A stretch of 64,000 nucleotides of DNA from Acephala macrosclerotiorum (taxonomy: Eukaryota > Ascomycota > Leotiomycetes > Helotiales > Mollisiaceae). Each line of letters opens with the position of its first letter. The first letter of the stretch is position 1. The position numbers and the translations under genes were made by a program. Below are positions 23,293 through 33,263 of the stretch, piece after piece. The stretch lies in assembly GCA_014904845.1 (NCBI GenBank), contig MU119336.1, positions 84,126-148,125 of the forward strand. Direction: 5' to 3'. The notes under the pieces are model-generated. The model worked only from the letters and a program-made list of their open reading frames with translations. It ran no database searches and was not told where the DNA came from.

Positions 23293-25159
23293 ATGAAGGG
23301 ACTTCAGCTACTACCCGGATTATTCTTCCTCTCGACTTTGACGGAAGCGGGACCAGTGAGACGTGATGCTCCACAGCGATAGTAAGATCTTCCATATCAT
23401 CCATGTTTCTGGATGCTGACTCTCAGGCAGTGGGGCGAGGAGTGTCTTGTTCTCAAATACCACTCAATCACGGACATTAAGCACGTCGTCGTTTTCTGAC
23501 GTACTGACCATTATACCTGTTGATACTACTTCTTCGATGCCGTCGTCAACGAAAGAGTCATCGTCTCTCATAACGACCTCTCAATCAACACATTCGACGA
23601 GCGCTATTAGCCCAATGCCATTCCTTGTTACCGATACCAGTACAGCACATACTTCAGAAACATCGGGACCATTGTCAGCAACCTCATTAGCCACCTCTTC
23701 GACTCAGCCTCCAGCGCCTTCAACGGCCTTTTCAGGTGATCTTTCGACTCATTCCTCGGCCAAACTCCCGACATCATCGGCGCTGGGAACGGCAAATTCC
23801 ACACCATCTCCGGCATCCAGTGTAGGCAAAAACTCAACTGCGCCTAATCAAACAGGACAAGAAGTCAGTGCTGGTGTCACCATCTCTTCCACCTCTTCAG
23901 TCCATACTACCCAGCCAGGCACGACCTCTACGAGTATCCAGACTGGAGTTGGATCTTTGACAAATGTCAGCTCCCCGACCTCGACATTGCATGAGACTTC
24001 GAAGTCTGTCACCAAGCACCTACTCACAACTCCCGCGCCTACATCTTCAGTCCCGAGATTCACACTTAATAATACGGATTCCATTGTTCCGCCAACCACT
24101 GGCGTCTCTTCGCTTTCATCGCTTGCAGCATCAGGAGGCTTCCAGCAGCCATCTTCGTCCACATCATTGTCCACCTCGAGCCTTGCAGCCTCCAATGCAT
24201 CCACGAAAGCAACATCGACCAAAGGCCCTTCCACGGCTGGGTCCGTTTCATCCATTCCATCGGTGACAGTGTCCAAGGTACCTACAATTATTTCATCGAT
24301 GCCCACAGCCACAGCAACAATATCGGCAGCCGACGCGGCTGCAAACCTTGCAGATGCAGTAGCATATAATAATCTCTTTTCAAGCCTCAACTTCTCATCA
24401 CCTTGCACAGGCAACGAAATCGCATGCATATCGGGGAATGTTGGTACTTGCAACGGGCAAGGCAATTTTGCTATCACTCAAGTTTGCACGTCGGGTACAG
24501 AATGTTTTGCGATGCCAATGAACAACACACGTGGGGTGTTTGTCGGCTGCACTCCTATCACCGAAGCTCAGAGCGTGCTATCCCTCAGCATCACATCTAC
24601 TACAGCTTCATCGACATCAATGTCCGCAACATCTGTCCTAGTATCTAGCTCATCTACAAGCAAAGCAGTTGAAACACCGACATCTACTCAGACAATAACC
24701 TCCAGCTCGGTACAGTCATTCGCGAGCCAAACCACCCTCCCGCTCTCGGGCTTCGGAACCATAACGCTCACCTCCTCCGCCCCGCGCGCCTCAGCCAGTT
24801 CCTCCCTTATCGGCACATTAACAACAACCCTCCTTATTACCCCTCCCTCCGCCTCCTCTTCCACCCCCACACCCAAACCAAACGCCTCCTCCGCCCCCGA
24901 CGTAACCACTACCCTCCCGCTGTCTACAATCTACACCACAACAATCCAGCCGCCCAGCGTCACAACAGTGTTCATCACGGAATCAATCACGACTTCTACG
25001 CCGAGGTTCACATTGAGTTCGAGCGTGAGTACTAGTGATGGTGGTGTGTTGACTATTATTCCCGTTCCGGATATGACGCCTAGTGCTAGTTTGGGTAGTG
25101 GGAAAGAGACTGTTACTGTTACTGTTACGGAGAGAGTTACTACTACTGAGCGTGCTTGA
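23293..25159 (+). CDS. Secreted Ser/Thr-rich mucin-like protein with a six-Cys module
   Basis: Exon 1 23293-23381 encodes a signal peptide (MKGLQLLPGLFFLSTLTEAGP); after a 49-bp GTAAGA..GCAG intron, exon 2 23431-25159 completes 605 aa. The body is dominated by Ser, Thr and Pro and is surely heavily O-glycosylated if secreted. Residues about 355-403 form a compact module with six cysteines (from SPCTGNEIACISG to VFVGCTP) that resembles small carbohydrate- or chitin-binding modules of fungal wall proteins. A short motif repeats on both flanks: TSSFSDVLTIIPV near the start and GGVLTIIPV near the end. No hydrophobic GPI-type tail is seen (it ends TTERA), so it is probably wall-associated or released. 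Confidence 0.8.
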
Positions 25160-25987
25160 GGGAAGATGTCTCTTGTCCAGTGGTTCGTGGTATGTTGATG
25201 GAGAGTGTGTGATAGGGTGATGAGATTGAATTGTATGTAGCTTGGAGTTTGGGGTTTGGGGTTAAGAAAATTGGAGAAGTGTAGCATAAAGATCAGAGGC
25301 TGTGCCTCGCGATAGATAATTAATAATTTCCATTTCAGCCCCTGGCAGCCCAGGTAAATCGGCGTATTAGGAAAGCTCAATCTTAACCCTCAACCCAAGC
25401 TCTCACTTCAACCATGTCTCAATTTCTTCTGCCAAGACACCCACCAGCGATCTACTCACATGACCTTTCTCCATAACTCCACGGGATTCCTTTCCTAGAT
25501 AGCGTTATAGGACTTTACTGTGTTCTAGAACTTGGTTTATTTTCGTGGCATAGGCTTTGTCTTTTTTTTGCCCCACCATAATTTGAAGTTCTCTAGTTAT
25601 TTCTCCAGCCTGAAAAGGTAGACGGCGATCGTTTGGCCTTGGTTTGCTTGTACGCTGCAACGCATTGTGATGGCGAGTTGTACTGAGCAGTACTTGATTG
25701 GGAAAACTTGAATGATCTCTTCTTGATGTCTTTGTTACATTGTGTACTCTCGAGATATTTAGACTTGGAAGAGCGATTCAGTGAGAGCTTGCAATTATCT
25801 TGTCATCGATTCACGCCTTCTTTCAATGAGAGGGCCAGATTCGCTACATAGTCCCTTACCCAGCAATTCATTCTCATCACAGCTCCTAGGTGTCCAGGTC
25901 TCTCATTGAGATATCATGCGACAATCCTCAGAACAAACCCCATTAATTAATCATCACAAACACAACCTAAAGCCCGCATCCAGCCCA
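25160..25987. other. Gene-free spacer
   Basis: Nothing supported on either strand. The region is 3' of both the mucin-like gene (plus) and the small gene at 25988 (minus). Confidence 0.5.
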
Positions 25988-26395
25988 TCACTCAACCTCC
26001 CGATACGGCGGCAAAGTCTCCTCTTCCAGTGGTCTATACCTCGGCGAGGGATCATCACCCCAATACCCATACTTACTTTTTAACCGTTCAATCCTTAACC
26101 CTAATCTTTCAATGCGCGATCGATGTTCCATCGCTATCTCTCTTCGCTCGCGTTCTGTTTCTGCATGTCCTTCGTTAAGCCACGCGTCACGGCAAGATTT
26201 AACGTTGGCGGATATTCGGTGCCATTTTCTGGGTAAGGGCTCGGTGTCTGTTGGTTTCCACCATTCGGCGAAGAAGCGTAGTTCTAGGTGTAGTATGTAG
26301 AATTCTACGCCGATGCTGTTCGGTACTGGTGGTGCTTCGCTTTTGGCTCCTGGTGGACCTGCAAGGCAGAGCAAGTTTAGGAGTGTTGGCGCCAT
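25988..26395 (-). CDS. Small uncharacterised protein, paralogue A (WW-x-P...PPY type)
   Basis: One open frame of 135 aa. Helical and highly charged, with FFAEWWKPTDTEPLPRKWHR near the middle, a run of Glu/Arg (ETERERREIAMEHRSRIERL) and a proline-tyrosine tail (PSPRYRPLEEETLPPY). The same order of motifs occurs in the gene 600 bp upstream on the same strand (26959-27513), so the two are tandem paralogues. The LPPY tail could bind a WW-domain protein, for example a Rsp5-type adaptor; this is inference. No known domain recognised. Confidence 0.55.
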   Translation of the reverse strand: MAPTLLNLLCLAGPPGAKSEAPPVPNSIGVEFYILHLELRFFAEWWKPTDTEPLPRKWHRISANVKSCRDAWLNEGHAETERERREIAMEHRSRIERLGLRIERLKSKYGYWGDDPSPRYRPLEEETLPPYREVE

Positions 26396-26958
26396 CTTGT
26401 CGGCGAGATAGTTGGCGGTCGCTTTTGGAGATACCTTTTGTAAAATTTCTACTTCTGCTGTTACCTTTTGGATTTATCAGTATGAAGTGTGGTTATTCAA
26501 AGAGAGTCTGGCTCACCACATGCTTCTCATTTACGCCTCTTCCAAGCGGTCGTGTCAAACCGTCCCTGAATCGATCGAGGCAGAACGACGTTTTATATTA
26601 CTATTTTTCACTGTGACAACGACTCGGGAAAGTTACATGCGGATTTTGATCCCAGTGGGAATGCGGGCGCGATTAATCACGACTGACTTGCAGCGAAGTC
26701 GAACTCAAGGTCCTCCCATGAATGGATCATGTGGCAAGAATCGTTCCTGAACGTGTTCGTCATGGTCTTTATATGCTATAGCAAAAACATAGTCTCGCAT
26801 TACTCATAGAGCCTTATTCGGGTCAAGATCATTAGTGATTGTGGTTGAAAAACGTGGGTAATCATTTGCAAGTGCCAGCAATTGATGATCGCGGCCGACT
26901 GCCTGCAACATGGCCGCTGAGAACATATTGAAAATCAGTGCACGATTCAAACTAAATC
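26396..26958. other. Spacer between paralogues A and B
   Basis: No gene supported. Presumed promoter of paralogue A, on the minus strand. Confidence 0.45.
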
Positions 26959-27513
26959 TTACTTGCTACTTCTGAGCCCTGATGGCTCATATGCCGGCAA
27001 AACCTCTTCCTCCTCCTCCCAAGCCTCCTCCCTCCTGTAAGACCGTGGTGCCGGTGGTATGTCCAACATTTCCTCTGCCGGCAGAGACCAGTAACTTGGT
27101 GGGGATTCAGGGTTCCTCCATCCATTTTCCCTCTTCCATTTTGAAATTGCCCACCCCAAGTCGCCTACATGTCCTCGATACTTATTTACTGCTTTTGCTT
27201 TCTTCCGCTCAGGTTTTGCTGGATTGCGCTCCTTTCGAAAGTCTTCTCTCTCCCATGCTTGTCCACGTTCCCACACAGACTGCCGGAGATTGACCCACGT
27301 CTCAGGTATGGGATCTGTCTTTGTTGTCTCCCACCAAATTTTAAGTTGAGCCAAGTCCTGATCTAGTCGAGATAACTCGACCTCGATGGGTGGCAGGCGC
27401 GGCAATGGAATTCTGATCATAGTCTTTGCCTTGATCTTCTGAACGTCCTTTAACTTTGATTCAGAATAACTATTGGTATATCTGCTTTGTAGAGTTTTTG
27501 ACGGCGTTGTCAT
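26959..27513 (-). CDS. Small uncharacterised protein, paralogue B
   Basis: One open frame of 184 aa. It shares with paralogue A the central IWWETTKTDPIPETWVNLRQ segment (WW followed by D-x-I/L-P and W), a charged helix (EREDFRKERNPAKPERKKA), a short Gly-Trp stretch and a Pro/Tyr tail (PPSYWSLPAEEM, EEEVLPAYEP). It has a basic N-terminal extension that A lacks. Divergence is high, so the duplication is old or fast-evolving. Function unknown. Confidence 0.55.
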   Translation of the reverse strand: MTTPSKTLQSRYTNSYSESKLKDVQKIKAKTMIRIPLPRLPPIEVELSRLDQDLAQLKIWWETTKTDPIPETWVNLRQSVWERGQAWEREDFRKERNPAKPERKKAKAVNKYRGHVGDLGWAISKWKRENGWRNPESPPSYWSLPAEEMLDIPPAPRSYRREEAWEEEEEVLPAYEPSGLRSSK

Positions 27514-28162
27514 TCTGTGCAGATATTTATTTATGCCTATCGAGGTGATTCAATGAGCGACTGCAAATTGCGCTGTTCATTATTCACAACAATCCTGTTA
27601 GTAAGCAGTATAGAGTGTTCTCACTATCATCTGCAATTCCAGTGCTCTATATTCATAAGAATATTCACGCAACTTCAACGTAAGCACTGAGTCCAAAATC
27701 ACTCCCAGATCCGGATCAGCTTGCCCCAAAGGACTAGAAAGACTCCACTTTCCATTCGACGGACATGTCGCTTCAAGCACATTTTTTAAATGCTTAATAT
27801 CTTGGTGGTGAATTCAGTTACACTATCACGAATTCATCGCAATGACTACAGCGATGCATCAGTAGAAGGTCCATGGTCACGCGGAAGATTTATCAAGTAG
27901 TAACGAGTCGATTAGCCTTCAAGGAAGATCAATGCGCCAAAGCACGCAACTGTTCGTGTATTAATTACTATTCTATTTGAAATAATATTAAATACAATGA
28001 ATATTGCGTATAATTCGCTTAAAATAGAGTATTAATCAGTCGTACCAAGGTAAGTACTTTTTTTCGTTCCTAGGATTAAAAAACGGACAACGTAGCGGGT
28101 TTGTATATTTAAAAGTATTAAAATATAAGTTTTTTTTATTTTACTTTTTTCGAATTTATATA

Positions 28163-28194
<32 letters not shown>
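27514..28194. other. Spacer with a possible small coding remnant
   Basis: A 60-codon minus-strand frame at 27598-27780 (CPSNGKWSLSSPLGQADPDLG...) has coding-like composition and stays open slightly upstream, but no start or family is clear. A TTA microsatellite lies at about 28160-28195, directly left of the repeat arm. Confidence 0.4.
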
Positions 28195-28196
<2 letters not shown>

Positions 28197-28213
28197 AATG
28201 TTTCTCTCGTGCC

Positions 28214-28277
28214 GAAAGAAAGAGTCCGTCCGCTGGCTCGCAAGCGAGCCAATCAGCAGACGGGCCCTTTCTTTCTT
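28214..28277 (+). repeat. Hairpin at the start of the element
   Basis: GAAAGAAAG and CTTTCTTTC form the outer stem and GCTCGC/GCGAGC the inner stem, with small internal mismatches around GTCCGTC and GACGGG. It sits at the edge of the homology with the RIP-mutated arms. Confidence 0.6.
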
Positions 28278-28495
28278 TACTTGACGCACATTTTGCTCCG
28301 CAGGCCTCGCAGGGGCGCCCTTGCGGGGGGCTATAAAGTCTTCGACTTTAGTAATCTACCCTTATTTCAAGTTTCAAGTTAAAAGCTCTTAATTTGAGCG
28401 TTTTATAACCATTTGAAATTGGCATAGTTATTGAGGTGGGGTAGTAGTTTGAGATTCTGCCGGGCGGTGAAGCCGATAAGCTGATAAGCTCATAG

Positions 28496-28910
28496 TGCCT
28501 AAGGCAGAACACACTTACTGCAGAGCTTTATATTACCAGGGGGACACCCCCTAGGACCCCCGTTTCTTATATTAAGTTGCTACGATCGATTTAATCAATT
28601 TAGATTACTTTACTTAGCAGATAATTCTAGGGGGGGACCCCCTAAGACCCCCCTTGAAAGCTGCGCAGCTGTAGAGATGTCCAGCACTAAGTTAGTGCCT
28701 TAATGCCTAAGGCAGAAACGCACTTGCTATAGAACTTTACGCCAGGGGGACACCCCCTGGGACCCCCGTCTTATATTTAGCTACTACGATCCATTCAATT
28801 GATTATAGAGAGTTATTTACCAGGGGGAGACCCCCTGGGACCCCCCTTAAAAGCTGCGCAGCCGTAGAATGGATTTTTGGTGCTACAGCACTTAAGTGCC
28901 TAAGGCAAAA
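28496..28910 (+). repeat. Tandem units of about 200 bp with GC-rich palindromes
   Basis: TGCCTAAGGCA recurs at 28496, 28704 and 28897 (spacings 208 and 193 bp). Each unit carries palindromic G/C clusters such as GGGGGACACCCCC and GGGGGACCCCC or GGGGGAGACCCCC, a CTACGATC-type AT stretch between them, and a GCTGCGCAGC palindrome near its end. In the RIP-mutated arms the same units survive as T-runs, A-runs and the CpG-containing words. Confidence 0.75.
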
Positions 28911-29240
28911 GCGCACTTAGGAGTTTTCGGTCGCGATCTTTACTAAGTGCGACTATATTTTATTGATTTGCGCAATAACGGATTAATAGAATTGCTTAAA
29001 ACTTGGAATCTGACGGTATTTGATTGAGTTTCAACTTATTTACAAATTTTATGCAATTTGGATTAATTAATGGATTGTAGTTATAGGCGCAATACGATTG
29101 AAGTTTCGGTGTTCGTCATGTGACAGTAGAATTTCTTAACAGACCAATCAAATTGCTGCATTTGGGCACCTCGGTTAAATTTGGGCAAAATCGCCTATTG
29201 TAAAGAGTGTTGATGTCACGTGTATATAGAAAAGTTGGTA

Positions 29241-29526
29241 TTAGTCCTTAAGGCGGACGGCCAATTATTATTTAAAAATAATAAAATATTATATAATATT
29301 CGTTAATAAATGCGACTTTCGATTTTAATATAATCGTTTATTTAATAAATAAATTTATAAGAATCAAATCGCAAGGTAGCCACGATAATAGGGAGTAGAT
29401 TGTTATAATATGCAGAAGATTTGCACGAGAAACGTTTCCTGAGAAGGTTTTGAATAAAATGCTATACTTAAACTAGGCTGTTGCATATGTGTACCTTAGA
29501 TACACTATTTGTCTCCTTCCACGGCA
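29241..29526. other. Flank of the repeat, 3' of the membrane-protein gene
   Basis: A short AT-rich patch (about 29265-29360) and no gene. The remainder is the 3' region of the minus-strand gene ending at 29527. Confidence 0.4.
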
Positions 29527-30462
29527 TCAGTATACTTTCTCTAACCCCTCTTTGCCTTGAGGCTCAGACTCCGACACAATTTTGAAAGCTGTCTTCTGGC
29601 TTCGGTTTTGGTCGTGTCTCTTTGCTCGCTCAAACAGGAACGCTGTCGCTGCTACCTTGGCCAGTGCACTACCAAACCCGTACCAAACACTCTTCGTCCA
29701 TTCTTTCGCATAAGTCAATGGAGCTGCAATCGCACCAAGCAAACTCAGGATCCAGCAAATGTAAAACAATGCACGAACAGGATGCTCCTCGTCGCCTCTA
29801 AAGTAAGGGACCATTAGATAGTAGAGCGAGCAGATGGTGATGATAGATTGAGATAGTAGCGAGTAGTAACTACTATCTCCGATCTCAGCCGGTGGATTAG
29901 GTGCTGGGCCTTGCATGGAGTATGAAGTTGTTATCGAGGTTGCCAGTGCTGCAAGGACAAGGACAAACCAAGCTGTTGTCTGGAGGCCGAGGAAATGGAT
30001 GGCTGTTTTGCCTAGGAGGACGGTAATACTGGGAAGGTGGTAAATCTTCCGCTCTCGATGGACTCTTTTGGGTGTCGGTGAAGGGGTCGTAGGAGTGGAG
30101 GCTCTGGTTGGCGATGTTTCTTCGTCTAGATCTGGCTCTGTGATTGTGGTAGAGACGCTTGACTCTTCTGAAGTCTGAGAGGAAGTAGAGTGCCTGGAGG
30201 TATCGGAGTCGGCATCCTTGTCGTCTGATACTTGCTCAGCAGGGTGTTCTTTCTCTGAAGTAGTTCCGTTTTCGTGTGGAGAAGATTCTGATATGAGATG
30301 GCTTCTTTGATGGTGGCGAAGAAGTAGTCGTAGATCCGAGAAAGATTCCGAGCAATTTGGGCATTTGGGTACGAGAGGTAGTTGTTTGTCCAGAGCGAGC
30401 TGGTATCTGGCTTTGGTGCTTTCATCAAGATTATCCAATAGAGTTATCCCAGATATCTCCAT
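29527..30462 (-). CDS. C2H2-like finger fused to a multi-span membrane protein
   Basis: One exon, 311 aa. Residues 34-55 form a C2H2 finger (C34, C37, H50, H55 in CPNCSESFSDLRLLLRHHQRSH-like spacing). A long acidic Ser/Thr-rich linker follows (about 58-135), then a hydrophobic half with about four membrane segments: about 155-180 (TTAWFVLVLAALATSITTSY), 200-222 (LLSQSIITICSLYYLMVPYF), 228-252 (ALFYICWILSLLGAIAAPLTY) and 258-280 (GFGSALAKVAATAFLF). No known transporter motif. A finger on a membrane protein suggests a tethered regulator or a metal-binding cytosolic tail; this is inference. The ORF ends 45 bp from the next gene upstream on the same strand. Confidence 0.65.
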   Translation of the reverse strand: MEISGITLLDNLDESTKARYQLALDKQLPLVPKCPNCSESFSDLRLLLRHHQRSHLISESSPHENGTTSEKEHPAEQVSDDKDADSDTSRHSTSSQTSEESSVSTTITEPDLDEETSPTRASTPTTPSPTPKRVHRERKIYHLPSITVLLGKTAIHFLGLQTTAWFVLVLAALATSITTSYSMQGPAPNPPAEIGDSSYYSLLSQSIITICSLYYLMVPYFRGDEEHPVRALFYICWILSLLGAIAAPLTYAKEWTKSVWYGFGSALAKVAATAFLFERAKRHDQNRSQKTAFKIVSESEPQGKEGLEKVY

Positions 30463-30507
30463 AGAACAGCATTTTGGGGGCCAGAGCTCGGCGGAATCCA
30501 GAGTTAG

Positions 30508-32076
30508 TTAGACAAATCTTGATAAGCAAGATGAGCACCACAAGTGCTGACATGCTAGGGACACGATATCGCCGGGTCGGAGTTTCTTCAAGCAGCAAAA
30601 GCACTCCTTAGGAGCCTCCCAACGTAAAAAGGGAGAGCTTTCGGAACGAGGCAACAGCGGCTCGTGGCCTTCGTGAGACACTCTGCTGGGTGATGAAAAG
30701 ATGCCAGTGACATCTACAAATTGGGATCGTTTTGGAGGTGCGTAGGCGCCGCTGTGAGAATGACTCCGTTGCCGACTCGATGGGCGGCTTCGATTGGTTC
30801 TTAGACTTTTGTAAAGTCCTTCGTCGTGACTTCCACCACCATCCGAGCCCATGCTATGATGCATCTTCCTCATTGAATAGTCTATGGAAGTAGAAGAGTT
30901 TGTTCTCCGTAGCTTCGGTCTTTCGGACGTACTGAAGGAACTCCGCCTCAGTGCTTGATACGACGGAGCGGGGTAGGAGTCAGACAATCTAGGACTGCAC
31001 GCTGGTGGGTTTTGAAACGATTCATCTGTAAAATTTCTTCGGGCACTTTGCATGTACCGAGCAGCAAACATTTCGGTTCTTTGTATGCCTGAATGAGGAT
31101 GATGACGGTCGTCTTCAGCCTCTATTGCAACCTTCTGGTGCGCAGCTTGCATGTATGCTCCAGCAAAATCCCTATGATCACTCCATTTTGAATCCATAGG
31201 GGCTTCCTTGATTTGGGCTTTCTGAGCCTGAACCATCGCACGAGCTTCTTCAGCACGCATTGCAGTAGCTAGTTCCTCGCACATTCTAATCTCGTCTCCC
31301 GTACGTCTTTGTGCCTTTGCAGCCTTTGCTGATCGATAGACTTCCTCGCTAGAATAATCATCTTCGACGTAGATTATATGGGCTTTTTCTTCCGTTTGAG
31401 ACTTCCTCTCCTTATCCTTCGACTTTGTTTTGTCCTTATGTGATCGTTCCCGCCTATCCTTATCTCTAGCCTTCTCTGATTGTATCCTCTCCTTTGCTCG
31501 GGCTCTCTTATCTCGTGCCCTTTTCTCTGCTTGTCGTGCCAGCCTCTCTTCTTCTTGTATCTTTCTTAGCGTATATCTCCTGGCATCATCTTCTCTCGTA
31601 AACAGTTGCCTTCGATCCCGATCCCTAGTAGCCGACTCGTAACTCGTCGACTTCTTCGGCGTATACTTCATCGGCTCGTTGTACAAGTCCTCATGCGACC
31701 TCGGTGCAGCACCTGCATATTTGTAGCCGTTACTAGCCAACCGGGCATAAGAGTTTGCGCGAGGCCCTGCGGTCTCAACCTTGTATCCGAAAGGGTTACT
31801 TCTCGGTGTCGGGTTCCCTTTTCCCATTTCCTTCCTCAACTCAAACAGCTTCACTTGATCATCGTACTGTTGTCGCTTTGTGTCGTCGCTGAGCAGCTCG
31901 TAGGCTTGTTGGATCTTGTGGACCTCATCCTGTCTAATAGCTTTGAGAGCTGCGTCTTGAACTTTATCAGGATGGCATTTGAGGACGAGTTTGCGGTGGG
32001 CCGATCTTATCTCGGGGAGCCTCGCGTCCTTCTCCACGCCCAACACCTCGTATGGATCAGGAGGGAATCCCTTCAT
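30508..32076 (-). CDS. J-domain (DnaJ) protein with a truncated RING-like C-terminus
   Basis: One exon, 522 aa. The N-terminal J domain (about 8-75) keeps the HPD motif at 35-37 (LKCHPDKVQ), needed to stimulate Hsp70 ATPase. A Lys/Arg/Glu-rich helix (about 165-250) and a long Ser-rich disordered region follow. The last 31 residues hold C492, C495, C509, H511, C514 and C517 in the order of a RING, but the frame stops (SCLSRFV) before the final cysteine pair, so half of the second zinc site is missing. Either the gene is truncated or an intron near the stop hides another exon. Role: a co-chaperone possibly linking Hsp70 to ubiquitylation. Confidence 0.78.
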   Translation of the reverse strand: MKGFPPDPYEVLGVEKDARLPEIRSAHRKLVLKCHPDKVQDAALKAIRQDEVHKIQQAYELLSDDTKRQQYDDQVKLFELRKEMGKGNPTPRSNPFGYKVETAGPRANSYARLASNGYKYAGAAPRSHEDLYNEPMKYTPKKSTSYESATRDRDRRQLFTREDDARRYTLRKIQEEERLARQAEKRARDKRARAKERIQSEKARDKDRRERSHKDKTKSKDKERKSQTEEKAHIIYVEDDYSSEEVYRSAKAAKAQRRTGDEIRMCEELATAMRAEEARAMVQAQKAQIKEAPMDSKWSDHRDFAGAYMQAAHQKVAIEAEDDRHHPHSGIQRTEMFAARYMQSARRNFTDESFQNPPACSPRLSDSYPAPSYQALRRSSFSTSERPKLRRTNSSTSIDYSMRKMHHSMGSDGGGSHDEGLYKSLRTNRSRPSSRQRSHSHSGAYAPPKRSQFVDVTGIFSSPSRVSHEGHEPLLPRSESSPFLRWEAPKECFCCLKKLRPGDIVSLACQHLWCSSCLSRFV

Positions 32077-32827
32077 TGTGGCAAGATCAAAACAATTGAG
32101 ATATAGGAAGATTCTACATTAGAAACAAAAACAAGTCGAGAGGAATTGGAAACGCGAAGAAAGATGTCAAGGAAAGCCGCACCTCGTAGCCGCAGTCAAC
32201 CTTACGATCAGCCAAGGCTCTGCCCAACCCTCAAGGATACTACATGAAGCTAAACCAAACCAGGAAGTAAAAATCGGAAACGAAATTGATAAATAATTTG
32301 AATAATTCGTTAATTGATTATTAATTATAAATCTAATAAACACGTCAAAGTTAAAAAATATAATTATATTTTAATATTAAAATTTTAAAATTTTAAAAAA
32401 AAAAATTTTATATATATTTTAAATTTTAATTATTTAAAATATTTATTATTTTTTTTATTAAATTTATAATTTTAAATTATTATATTTTAATAATAAAATA
32501 TCGTATTCGAATTTCGAAAATATTAAATAAAAACTTTTAAATATATAATTATAAAACTAATTATAATATACGCGATTAAAGTCGCAATTATAATATTTAA
32601 ACTCTTATTCGATGTTTGTAGTGCCCATAAGCACCGTAGGCACCGTAAGCACTTTAAGTACTCTCGGCGCCTAGGGCATTAACTTTTTTTTTCTATGACC
32701 TCAGGCCAAGCTCGTTCTCGCCGGGCACTAGGGTCACTACAAGCAGCCCTCGGCGCCTAGGAATCACGTTCCAGTTTTGCCGTTGCACTCGGCCCTCACT
32801 TCTACCCTCCTCCCTTTAGAGCCTTGG
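32077..32827. other. Upstream region of the J-protein gene and a small RIP block
   Basis: 32077-32280 is the likely promoter of the J-protein gene. 32290-32640 is AT-rich with CpG-restricted C, as in the other RIP blocks. 32620-32770 holds repeated words: GCACCGTA twice and CTCGGCGCCTAGG twice. Confidence 0.5.
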
Positions 32828-33133
32828 TTAGCATTTTTTTACTAACCTAGCAATCCCCCTCATATTACACATATGCTTCTTTACTTTCAATACCAACTCT
32901 CTCACCTGCTCTTCCAGCTCATCCCCTGTTATTGCCCCAAATTTTCCAATGTTATAACGAACTCTGATAAGAATATTTACGTCCTTGAAATATCCCGCAA
33001 CTCTCTTGGCCCAAGAAACTCGTTGTTCATGGCCAGCTTGGCGTTGTACAAGGCGTTCGGAGAGGATTTTATCTAGAAAATACTTGGCCTGGTAGAGGTA
33101 GATTACAATTTGAGGCGATATCTTGTTTCCCAT
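32828..33133 (-). CDS. Small helical protein, uncharacterised
   Basis: An open frame of 101 aa starting MGNKISPQIVIYLYQAKYFLDKIL. It is almost entirely predicted helix with many Lys/Arg/Glu residues, including QAGHEQRVSWAKRVAGYFKDV and ELEEQVRELVLKVKKHM. It resembles in style, but not clearly in sequence, the other small helical proteins at 35 and 60 kb. No domain recognised. Borders a RIP block, so it may be a fragment. Confidence 0.4.
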   Translation of the reverse strand: MGNKISPQIVIYLYQAKYFLDKILSERLVQRQAGHEQRVSWAKRVAGYFKDVNILIRVRYNIGKFGAITGDELEEQVRELVLKVKKHMCNMRGIARLVKKC

Positions 33134-33263
33134 CTTCAGTAGGTAGATCAGTGGGAAGGACTAATACAATGGAGGTAGGTGGCAAGATTCCGTGTTCGTT
33201 ATAGATCCCAGGAGTCGAGATCGAAATGGAGCCACTCTGAATGTACTATAAAGTCAAGGTGAT

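Larger units (their letters stand above)
28195..29240 (+). mobile_element. GC-normal single copy of the inverted-arm element
   Basis: This roughly 1.05-kb block matches both arms of the destroyed element at 4.79-9.47 kb, but here most C and G bases are intact. It starts with an imperfect hairpin (28214-28277), then a perfect 7-bp stem with a 3-nt loop (28334-28350), then about two and a half tandem units of roughly 200 bp, and ends in a unique stretch to about 29240. No open frame of note. It could be a solo arm left after recombination or a short non-autonomous relative. Because it escaped mutation, it shows what the RIP blocks looked like before. Confidence 0.65.

Noticed and set aside
23848..24477. 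209-codon antisense ORF rich in Val, Asp and Glu
   Set aside because: Mirror image of the Ser/Thr-rich mucin repeats; composition is what antisense of TCN/ACN codons gives.
28032..28289. Minus-strand 85-codon ORF with poly-Ile run
   Set aside because: The poly-Ile is a TTA microsatellite and the rest is the hairpin of the repeat element.
28334..28350. Stem-loop TAAAGTC-TTC-GACTTTA as a bacterial-type terminator
   Set aside because: Eukaryotic context and part of a repeat element; no bacterial operon present.
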